Shown here one piece after another: positions 58,354 to 64,000 of a DNA stretch of 64,000 nucleotides. The DNA is taken from assembly GCF_004341375.1 (NCBI RefSeq), contig NZ_SLXO01000006.1, forward strand, positions 62,001-126,000, in the 5' to 3' direction. Under the pieces are notes generated by a model. It was not told the origin of the DNA. It searched no databases and was given only the letters and a program-made list of their open reading frames with translations. Source of the stretch: Rhodothalassium salexigens DSM 2132. Its GTDB lineage: Bacteria; Pseudomonadota; Alphaproteobacteria; Sphingomonadales; Rhodothalassiaceae. How positions within the stretch are numbered: the stretch's first letter is position 1; each line of letters starts with the position of its first letter. A program made the position numbers and the translations under genes.

Positions 58354-58869
58354 ATGGCCGAAACCGTCACCGTCGACCCGACCGCGAGCAAGGACCAGAC
58401 CTACAGCGACCTGGCCCGCCAGATCGCCGCCGTGGTCGAGGGCGAACCCGACCGCACCGCCCGCATGGCGACCGTCACCTCGATCCTGGCGACCGCGTTC
58501 GAGCATTTCTTCTGGACCGGCTTCTACCTGGTCGACCCGACCAAGGGCGACGAACTGGTGGTCGGCCCCTATCAGGGCACGCTCGGCTGCCTGCGCATCC
58601 CGTTCGGCAAGGGCGTGTGCGGCACCGCCGCCCAGACCGGCCAGACCCAGATCGTCGGCGACGTACACGCCTTTCCCGGCCACATCGCCTGCGACGCGCG
58701 CTCCAATTCCGAAATCGTCGTGCCGGTGCGCGACGCCCAGGGCCGCTTGATCGCCGTGCTCGACGTGGATTCGAGCGATTACAACAGTTTCGACGAGACC
58801 GACGCGCGCGGGCTGGAAGCGATCCTGGCGCAAACCTTCGCCCAACCGGCCTCAATCCCGCAGCCTTGA
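58354..58869 (+). CDS. msrC: Free methionine-(R)-sulfoxide reductase, GAF type
   Basis: 171 residues, a single GAF domain. FEHFFWTGFYLVD, LRIPFGKGVCGTAAQTGQTQ and HIACDARSNSEIVVPVRD are the hallmarks of fRMsr; three cysteines, Cys79, Cys89 and Cys113, correspond to the catalytic set. It reduces free Met-R-sulfoxide with thioredoxin, so the trxB of this window supports it indirectly. A perfect AAGGAGGTG precedes the ATG at 58354. The 268 bases before it show no gene. gloA follows after 39 bases. Confidence 0.9.
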   Translation: MAETVTVDPTASKDQTYSDLARQIAAVVEGEPDRTARMATVTSILATAFEHFFWTGFYLVDPTKGDELVVGPYQGTLGCLRIPFGKGVCGTAAQTGQTQIVGDVHAFPGHIACDARSNSEIVVPVRDAQGRLIAVLDVDSSDYNSFDETDARGLEAILAQTFAQPASIPQP

Positions 58870-58908
58870 GCGCCCGCGTCCGCCCATCCAAACCAAGGAG
58901 ATCGCCGC

Positions 58909-59343
58909 ATGATGTATCTGCACACCATGGTCCGCGTGGCCGACCTCGACCGGTCGCTGCGTTTCTATTGCGACCTGCTCGGGCTGCAGGAGGTGCGCCG
59001 CACCGAGTCGGAGCAAGGCCGCTTCACCCTGGTCTATCTGCGCGCGCCCGAAGACCTGGACAATCCCCAGCCCCAGCCCGAGATCGAGCTGACCTACAAC
59101 TGGGACCCCGAAACGTATGACGGCGGCCGGAATTTCGGCCATCTGGCGTTCCAGGTCGACGATATCTACGCCGCCTGCCAGAAACTCATGGACGCGGGCG
59201 TGACCATCAACCGCCCGCCGCACGACGGCCACATGGCGTTCGTCCGCTCGCCCGACGCCATCTCCATCGAGCTGTTGCAGAAGGGCGCGCCGCTGCCGCC
59301 CCGGGAACCCTGGGCGTCGATGGAAAAAACCGGCAGCTGGTAA
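58909..59343 (+). CDS. gloA: Lactoylglutathione lyase (glyoxalase I)
   Basis: 144 residues of the VOC superfamily. Metal ligands by position are His5, Glu60, His78 and Glu121. Also seen: LDRSLRFYCDLLGL, EIELTYNWDPETYDGGRNFG and GHLAFQVDDIY. It isomerises the methylglyoxal-glutathione adduct; the length matches the Ni/Co-type bacterial enzymes. AAGGAG is eight bases before the first of two adjacent ATGs. Probably in one operon with msrC. Confidence 0.95.
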   Translation: MMYLHTMVRVADLDRSLRFYCDLLGLQEVRRTESEQGRFTLVYLRAPEDLDNPQPQPEIELTYNWDPETYDGGRNFGHLAFQVDDIYAACQKLMDAGVTINRPPHDGHMAFVRSPDAISIELLQKGAPLPPREPWASMEKTGSW

Positions 59344-59643
59344 AACCGCGCGCCGCCACTGGGGCGATACCGTCGGCAACCGTGCAGGGCCGGCCGGACG
59401 CAGCGAAGGCGTCCGGGCCGCGCGCCGGCGGTTGCCGAGTCGCCGGCTCAAATCACCGTTTTCCCGCCGTTCTCCGCCACCGAGCGACCCGGCAGCGGCC
59501 GCGATAGGGGGGCAAATGACGGCGCCACCACGGCGATGGGGGCTGTCCGTCCCCTGGACCCTGGCACTCCAATTCAACGCTTGCGCCGCCCCCGCTTTCG
59601 CCGCACCCTTGAACAGACAAGGGGGTTTGCCGGAGGGTCGATC
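59344..59643. other. Intergenic region with nested inverted repeats
   Basis: 300 bases. Outer arms 59374-59382 / 59429-59437 (CGGCAACCG / CGGTTGCCG) enclose inner arms 59394-59401 / 59409-59416 (CCGGACGC / GCGTCCGG), making a two-tier stem 33 bases after the gloA stop. No T run, so it is either a factor-independent structure protecting the mRNA end or a regulatory site. Nothing else is seen. Confidence 0.55.
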
Positions 59644-59826
59644 ATGCGCAACCGCCGTCGAAAGCTGGATTACGAGCGACTGTGCCGCGTCTACCAGCGC
59701 ACCTTCGCCGCACCGCCGCCCGAACATCTGTTTGACACCGCCGAGACGGGGGTGCGGGCGATGACGTTCGCGATCTTCACCGGCACCGCCCTGACCGAAG
59801 ACGACACCGCCCGCGGAGACGAGTAA
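59644..59826 (+). CDS. Small hypothetical protein, 60 aa
   Basis: MRNRRRKLDYERLCRVYQRT starts a basic helical region, followed by APPPEHLFDTAETGVRAMTF and an acidic end. No family recognised. GGAGGG seven bases before the ATG and coding-like composition support it. It is convergent with the IscU-like gene 43 bases on. Confidence 0.5.
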   Translation: MRNRRRKLDYERLCRVYQRTFAAPPPEHLFDTAETGVRAMTFAIFTGTALTEDDTARGDE

Positions 59827-59869
59827 GACCGGCCGTCGGGGGCGGGCCGATCTGTCGGCGGGCCGCGGC

Positions 59870-60325
59870 TCAGGCGGCTTGACGCATATCGAAGGCAGCG
59901 CGCACGGCGTCGAACGGCAACAACACCGCGCCGTGGCGGGCCGGAAACGCCGCCACCGGCGCAAAAACCCCAAGCCCCGACCAATCCTGGCCCACACCGT
60001 CGCGCCAGTCGGCCGCCTCCAGGGTCGCCGCTTCGCCCGCCAGCATGGCGCGCAGCGAGCGCTCCACCGGTGCCAGCGTGTCCGCCCTCTGCCCGGTCAG
60101 CCGCGCCAGGGCATAGGCGGCGCTGGCCTGACCCAGGGCGCACGCCTTGACCGCCATGCCCACCTCGGCGATCCGGCCGGCGGCGTCGAAGCGCAGATCG
60201 AGCGTCAGCCGGCTGCCGCACGGGCGCCCGGTGCGCGCCACGGTCACGTCGGGCGCGTCGAGACGCCGGTCGTCCAGGCTCGCCGCCAGGCGCAGCACGT
60301 CGCGGGTGTAGAGCGTGTCGTCCAT
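59870..60325 (-). CDS. IscU/NifU-like iron-sulfur scaffold protein lacking the third cysteine
   Basis: 151 residues. [20 protein letters not shown] and [18 protein letters not shown] match the IscU/NifU N-terminal fold, with Cys36 and Cys62. The third cluster cysteine expected near the C-terminus is missing: the equivalent [13 protein letters not shown] has no Cys. The first segment [17 protein letters not shown] replaces the usual IscU start. It may be a specialised or non-scaffold member. Divergent from folE. Confidence 0.8.
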   Translation of the reverse strand: MDDTLYTRDVLRLAASLDDRRLDAPDVTVARTGRPCGSRLTLDLRFDAAGRIAEVGMAVKACALGQASAAYALARLTGQRADTLAPVERSLRAMLAGEAATLEAADWRDGVGQDWSGLGVFAPVAAFPARHGAVLLPFDAVRAAFDMRQAA

Positions 60326-60384
60326 GGCCGACACATAGGCGGCGCGGCGGCCGCTGTGAAGCCCGCGTTGGACCGATCCATCGG

Positions 60385-60450
60385 CCCGGCGTGTGCGTAA
60401 ACCTCTCTGGACAGTCGCAGGGCCGTTCGGCCCCAAGCCTTTTTCCCATC
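60385..60450 (+). promoter_or_regulatory. Structured 5' leader of folE, possible folate-sensing RNA
   Basis: GGGCC (60420-60424), loop GTTC and GGCCC (60429-60433) form a hairpin preceded by GGACAGTCGCA and followed by a T-rich CTTTTTCCC, 33 bases before the folE ATG. Alphaproteobacterial folE genes are known to carry the folE/THF-II riboswitch in this position; I cannot confirm its consensus by eye. Confidence 0.35.
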
Positions 60451-60465
60451 ATCCGAGGACCACCG

Positions 60466-61116
60466 ATGGAGTCTATCGCCCCCGACCGCGACCGGCCGTG
60501 CGCCGACCTGGCCGCCACCGAGACGCCCGAGATCGCCCGCCCAACCCGTGCCGAGGCCGAGAGCGCCGTGCGGACCCTGTTGTTATGGGCCGGCGACAAT
60601 CCCGACCGCGAGGGCCTGCTCGACACGCCGCGCCGAGTGGTCAAGGCGTATGAGGAATATTTCTGCGGCTATGACGAGGACCCGGCGGACCATCTGCGCC
60701 GCACCTTCGAGGAAGTGGCCGGCTATGACGACATGGTGTTGGTGCGCGGTATCGCCTTCGACAGCCATTGCGAACACCATCTGGCACCGATCCAGGGCTT
60801 GGCCCATGTGGCCTATGTGCCGTCGGGCCGGATCGTCGGCCTGTCCAAGCTGGCCCGTGTGGTCGAACTCTATGCCCGGCGTCTCCAGGTGCAGGAAAAG
60901 CTGACCGCGCAAGTGGCCGACGCACTGGAAGACAGCCTCGCCCCGTTGGGCGTCGCGGTGCAGGTGGAAGCCACCCATGGCTGCATGAGCTGTCGCGGCG
61001 TGCGCAAGGTGGGTGCCGACACGGTGACCACGGTGATGCGCGGCCTGTTCCGCACCGACGCGCGGCTCGAACGGCGCTTCCTTGATGCCGCGTCCCAAAC
61101 CGGCCGGGGGCGCTGA
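60466..61116 (+). CDS. folE: GTP cyclohydrolase I
   Basis: 216 residues. Zinc ligands Cys102, His105 and Cys173 ([11 protein letters not shown] and [10 protein letters not shown]) have the exact 3- and 68-residue spacing of the family. [17 protein letters not shown] and [20 protein letters not shown] are also typical. It opens GTP to dihydroneopterin triphosphate, the first step of folate synthesis. GAGGA precedes the ATG at 60466. Confidence 0.96.
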   Translation: MESIAPDRDRPCADLAATETPEIARPTRAEAESAVRTLLLWAGDNPDREGLLDTPRRVVKAYEEYFCGYDEDPADHLRRTFEEVAGYDDMVLVRGIAFDSHCEHHLAPIQGLAHVAYVPSGRIVGLSKLARVVELYARRLQVQEKLTAQVADALEDSLAPLGVAVQVEATHGCMSCRGVRKVGADTVTTVMRGLFRTDARLERRFLDAASQTGRGR

Positions 61117-61132
61117 CACAAGGCCCGGTTGG

Positions 61133-61768
61133 CTAACCGGCGCTGCGACCGCCAGCAGCGCCGAACCGCGCCAGCACCGCCTCGGCAACCTGGTGTGCCA
61201 GCCGGGTCTGACCAGCGGCATCCAACCCCGGCTCGCCGATCAAGGCCGGCAGCGACGACCGGTAGTCGAGCATGCCGATAAACAGCGTCACCGCCGCGTC
61301 CCGGTCGTCCAACCGCAAATCGCCCCGCGCCTCCAGCCGTTGGAGAAAGTCCCGCACCAGGGCGGTGAACTCCTCGCGGGCCTGAAGATAGGCGTCGAGG
61401 ATCTGGGGAAACCGGCGCCCCTCCATGATGATCGTGCGCCACAGCGCCAACACGTCATCCCGGGTGCCGATCTGCATCACCCGCAGCGCGAACGCCGCGA
61501 CCGCCGCCAGCGCCGGCGCCTCGTCATCGATCGAGGCCGACAGGTCGTCGGTCAATTCCTCGGCCTTGGCGACCACCACCGACGCATAAAGCGCCGCCTT
61601 GCTGTCGAAATGCTTGTAGAGCGTGCGCAATGACACATCGGCCTGCTTGGTCACCTCGGCCACCGATACCCGGTCGTAGCTGTTGGCCAGAAACAAGCGG
61701 GTCGCCGCTTTGGTGATGCGCTGCCGGCTGTCCGCCGCCTTGGCTGCCTGATAGTCCGCCAGAGTCAT
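61133..61768 (-). CDS. TetR-family transcriptional regulator
   Basis: 211 residues with an N-terminal TetR helix-turn-helix (RQRITKAATRLFLANSYDRV, then VSVAEVTKQADVSLRTLYKHF) and a variable all-helical ligand domain, with a TetR_C-like ALWRTIIMEGRRFPQI. The effector is unknown. The start at 61768 gives MTLADYQAAK. Two palindromes lie 62-133 bases upstream of the start and are good operator candidates. Convergent with folE. Confidence 0.9.
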   Translation of the reverse strand: MTLADYQAAKAADSRQRITKAATRLFLANSYDRVSVAEVTKQADVSLRTLYKHFDSKAALYASVVVAKAEELTDDLSASIDDEAPALAAVAAFALRVMQIGTRDDVLALWRTIIMEGRRFPQILDAYLQAREEFTALVRDFLQRLEARGDLRLDDRDAAVTLFIGMLDYRSSLPALIGEPGLDAAGQTRLAHQVAEAVLARFGAAGGRSAG

Positions 61769-61829
61769 ATGCTGCCCCCCTACCCGCCCGGGCCGACACA
61801 ATCGATACCGACCAGGCCGTCGCGCTTTA

Positions 61830-61847
61830 GTAGAATTAACCGTCTAC
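61830..61847. promoter_or_regulatory. Palindrome GTAGA-N8-TCTAC, candidate TetR operator
   Basis: Perfect 5-bp arms (61830-61834 / 61843-61847) in an AT-rich patch 62 bases upstream of the tetR start, where a self-regulating repressor would bind. Confidence 0.5.
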
Positions 61848-61853
61848 CAAGAC

Positions 61854-61901
61854 TTGACACAAGCAAAATTCCGCTCAATGGTACAGGAAATAATATACCA
61901 T
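61854..61901. promoter_or_regulatory. TTGACA box and palindrome ATGGTA-N12-TACCAT
   Basis: TTGACA (61854-61859, plus strand) lies between the two palindromes; the second has arms 61878-61883 and 61896-61901. No good -10 was found. It probably forms part of the divergent control region of tetR and the small lipoprotein gene. Confidence 0.4.
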
Positions 61902-62034
61902 AGGTCTCTGCGGACGGCATTGCGCCCACCAGCCCGAGACACGACAGGCGGCACGGCGACCGCCCGGCCCTGGGTCTAGCAGACCTTCAGACCCCCGGGC
62001 CGGGCGGTCGAACCGACACCGCGGAGGATCGACC

Positions 62035-62277
62035 ATGGCGCTTCGCCGTGCCTACCCCCGGCCCCATCGGCACCGGCTTTGGCTGCTGCCGTTTGCGGTA
62101 TCGTTCAGCGCCGCCCTGGGTCTGGCCCAGTGCCAGACCATGCCGTCGGCGATCGGCTGTGGCGACGACACCGCCGCCGTCCCGGCCGCCGGGCCCGACC
62201 GCCCCGGCACACCGGTGTGCGACGCGGCGCGCCCGGCCGACGACTACTCGACCCAGTCGAGCCCCATATCGCGATAA
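62035..62277 (+). CDS. Small putative lipoprotein, 80 aa
   Basis: A short basic start, hydrophobic core LWLLPFAVSFSAALGL and LAQC (Cys33) fit a lipoprotein signal; the mature part is small, Pro/Asp-rich and unrecognised. GGAGG is well spaced before the ATG. Its last 34 bases overlap the 3' end of era on the other strand. Divergent from tetR across two palindromes, so it could be a TetR target. Confidence 0.45.
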   Translation: MALRRAYPRPHRHRLWLLPFAVSFSAALGLAQCQTMPSAIGCGDDTAAVPAAGPDRPGTPVCDAARPADDYSTQSSPISR

Positions 62278-63143
62278 TGGTCGCGCTTGTCGGCCCAGTC
62301 GGGGGTCACGCGCACGTGCAGGAACAGGTGCACCGGGCGCTCCAGCAACGCGCCAAGATCGGCGCGCGCCGCCTCGCCCAGCGCCTTGAGCGTGCGCCCG
62401 CCCTTGCCGATGACGATGCCCTTGTGGGTGTCGCGGGTCACGTGGATCACCTGCTCGATGCGCACCGAGCCGTCGGCCCGGTCCTGCCAGTCTTCGGTCT
62501 CCACGGTGACCGCATAGGGCAGTTCCTGGTGCAGGCGCAGATAGACCTTCTCGCGGGTGATCTCGGCGGCCAGCAGACGCTGGGTCACGTCGGTGACCTG
62601 GTCTTCGGGATAGTGCCACGGGCCTTCGGGCGCACGGCCCGCCAGATGGTGCTTGAGATCCTCGACGCCGTCGCCGGTCAGCGCCGAAATCATGAACACC
62701 GCGTCGATCAGACCGGTATCGAACAGGCGCTGCGACAGAGCCAGCAGGCTGTCGCGGCGGATGCGGTCGATCTTGTTGAGCGCCAGGACGACGCGCCGAT
62801 CGGTTTCCGCCAACCGGTCGAGGATCGCCTGCACCTCGTCGGTGAGGCCGGCCGCCGCGTCGACCAGCAGCACCACCATGTCGGCGTCGCCGGCGCCTTC
62901 CCAGGCCGCGCTGACCATGGCACGGTCGAGCCGGCGCTTGGGCCGGAAGATCCCCGGCGTGTCGAGGAACACCAGTTGCGCCGCACCGTCGAGCGCGATG
63001 CCGGTGATCCGGGTGCGCGTGGTCTGCACCTTGTGGGTGACGATCGCCACCTTCTGGCCCACCAACTGGTTGAGCAGCGTCGACTTGCCGGCATTGGGCG
63101 CGCCGATCAGGGCGACGAAGCCGCAGCGGGTTGGGGTCGTCAT
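62244..63143 (-). CDS. era: GTPase Era
   Basis: 299 residues: G domain with LIGAPNAGKSTLLNQLVG (G1, ~13-30), TRTRITGIA (G2), FLDTPGIF (G3) and LALNKIDRI (G4), and a C-terminal KH domain with VTRDTHKGIVIGKGGRTLKA. It is an essential GTPase for 30S maturation, binding 16S rRNA near its 3' end. The start overlaps the rnc stop by 4 bases. Confidence 0.97.
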   Translation of the reverse strand: MTTPTRCGFVALIGAPNAGKSTLLNQLVGQKVAIVTHKVQTTRTRITGIALDGAAQLVFLDTPGIFRPKRRLDRAMVSAAWEGAGDADMVVLLVDAAAGLTDEVQAILDRLAETDRRVVLALNKIDRIRRDSLLALSQRLFDTGLIDAVFMISALTGDGVEDLKHHLAGRAPEGPWHYPEDQVTDVTQRLLAAEITREKVYLRLHQELPYAVTVETEDWQDRADGSVRIEQVIHVTRDTHKGIVIGKGGRTLKALGEAARADLGALLERPVHLFLHVRVTPDWADKRDHYRDMGLDWVE

Positions 63144-63841
63144 GATCCGATCTCCGCGCTGCCACCGCCCAGACCGAGCGCCGACAACAGGTTGTGCGCC
63201 GCCGCTTGTTCGGCCTGGCGCTTGGATGTGGCTTCGGCCTCGGCCGGCTCTTCCTCGCCCACCGACACCCGGACCCGGAAGCGCGGCGCGTGGTCAGGGC
63301 CGGTGCGGCCGATCACCTGATAGACCGGCAGCGCCAGACGGCGTTTCTGCGCCCATTCCTGCAAGGCGGTCTTGGCGTCCTTGTCGACGCTCGGCCCCTC
63401 GGCCAGGCGCGGGCCCAGCGTGCGCTCGACGAACGCCTTGGCGGGCGCTAAGCCGCCGTCCAGGAATATCGCGCCGATCACCGCCTCGCACACATCCTCC
63501 AGCACCGCCGGCTGCTCGCGCGCGCCCTCGGTCTCGGCACCGGATTCCAACTGGATCAGCGGCTGCAAGCCCGAGGTGCGCGCCACCTCGGCCAGGCTTT
63601 CCTTGCGCACCAGGGCGGCATAGCGGCGGTTGAGCACCCCTTCGGGCACGTCGGGAAACGCCGAATAGACCATCTCGGCCACGCACAGGCCGAGCACCCG
63701 GTCGCCCAGAAACTCCAGCCGTTGATAGCTCGGCCGGCCGGCCAGGCTCGGATGGGTCAGCGCCGCCTCGGCCAGCGCCCGATCCGCGAACCCATGGCCG
63801 ACGATGGCCGACAGTGCCTCGACAGCGTCGCGCCTGTTCAT
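63140..63841 (-). CDS. rnc: Ribonuclease III
   Basis: 233 residues. RNase III signature RLEFLGDRVLGL (41-52), second acidic site EDVCEAVIGAIFLDGG, and a C-terminal dsRBD with ATSKRQAEQAAAHNLLSAL. It cleaves double-stranded RNA in rRNA processing. The start at 63841 has AAGGAG eleven bases upstream; an ATG at 63850 overlaps the lepB stop (ATGA) and is a plausible coupled start. Part of lepB-rnc-era. Confidence 0.96.
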   Translation of the reverse strand: MNRRDAVEALSAIVGHGFADRALAEAALTHPSLAGRPSYQRLEFLGDRVLGLCVAEMVYSAFPDVPEGVLNRRYAALVRKESLAEVARTSGLQPLIQLESGAETEGAREQPAVLEDVCEAVIGAIFLDGGLAPAKAFVERTLGPRLAEGPSVDKDAKTALQEWAQKRRLALPVYQVIGRTGPDHAPRFRVRVSVGEEEPAEAEATSKRQAEQAAAHNLLSALGLGGGSAEIGS

Positions 63842-63846
63842 GGCCC

Positions 63847-64000
63847 TCATAACTCCTTCCACCATCGATCCGGCCGAAAGGCCCGCTCGTCGCGCTGACC
63901 CCACAGCCGCCACACCGGTGCAGCCTGCGGGGGGCGCGAATAGAGCACGCGGTCGACCCGACCCAAGACCCGATCCAACGGCACATAGCCCGCCCCCACC
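63847..64000 (-). CDS. lepB: Signal peptidase I, C-terminal fragment
   Basis: The last 50 codons; the gene continues past the window. GYVPLDRVLGRVDRVLYSR matches the conserved GYVPxxxLVGRAxxIxFS box near the LepB C-terminus, and the end is a basic/aromatic DRWWKEL. It removes signal peptides at the inner membrane. Its position before rnc and era supports the name. Confidence 0.85.
   Translation of the reverse strand, partial: VGAGYVPLDRVLGRVDRVLYSRPPQAAPVWRLWGQRDERAFRPDRWWKEL

Overview
The window is a very GC-rich stretch of a bacterial chromosome (roughly 70% G+C by eye) with tightly packed, mostly single-copy housekeeping genes. The lepB-rnc-era cluster, carA-carB-greA, yqeY-dnaG-rpoD, divergent pdxH/dnaJ followed by yihY-fabI-aroC, a large TonB-dependent receptor and a DnaJ without zinc finger all point to an alphaproteobacterium, probably Rhodospirillales-like or a neighbouring order. 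The genus cannot be fixed from the sequence. No rRNA, tRNA, CRISPR array, transposase or phage gene was recognised.

Layout. 1-4.3 kb: the C-terminus of hemN with its terminator, an extraordinary 33-bp perfect palindrome containing G23/C23 tracts, and a 1277-residue TonB-dependent receptor. 4.3-16 kb: alaC diverges from a long branched-chain amino acid operon, ilvD-ilvC-ilvG-ilvM-leuA-ilvE-leuB-hom. That operon starts with a strong promoter, an almost leaderless leader peptide packed with Leu/Val/Ile codons, and an intrinsic terminator just before ilvD, which is a textbook attenuator layout. 16-19 kb: an unusual operon of a tryptophan-2,3-dioxygenase-family protein, an FMN alpha-hydroxy-acid oxidase and a four-helix membrane protein. 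19.2-21.6 kb: a pentaheme NapC/NirT-type cytochrome, a UbiA-family prenyltransferase and a COQ10/RatA-like protein, which reads as a quinone/electron-transfer cluster. 21.7-28.9 kb: a DUF547 lipoprotein, a TRAP transporter (P-Q-M), an acyl-CoA-synthetase homologue with altered catalytic motifs, and a LiuC-like enoyl-CoA hydratase.

29-42.3 kb is the core block: trxB, lrp, greA, a SIMPL-domain protein, carB, carA, yqeY, dnaG and rpoD. 42.4-47.5 kb holds glpD, a GH13 alpha-glucosidase and an IclR-family regulator with a nearby palindrome. At 47.6-48.9 kb the base composition drops sharply around one orphan gene, the only clear foreign-looking island in the window. 48.9-54 kb: a TPR/GT41 (SPINDLY-type) O-GlcNAc transferase homologue, a PhzF-family protein, an ArsC/Spx-like protein overlapping a cation-diffusion-facilitator gene, and pdxH. 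54.2-64 kb: dnaJ, yihY, fabI, aroC, msrC, gloA, an IscU-like protein, folE, a TetR regulator with two candidate operators, a small lipoprotein, era, rnc and the 3' part of lepB.

The best candidates for a second look are the ilv attenuator, the low-GC orphan at 47.7-48.7 kb, the homopolymer palindrome at 253-323, the TDO-like operon and the pentaheme cytochrome/UbiA/COQ10 group. Every gene name here rests on sequence reading and remembered family features; no database search was run.
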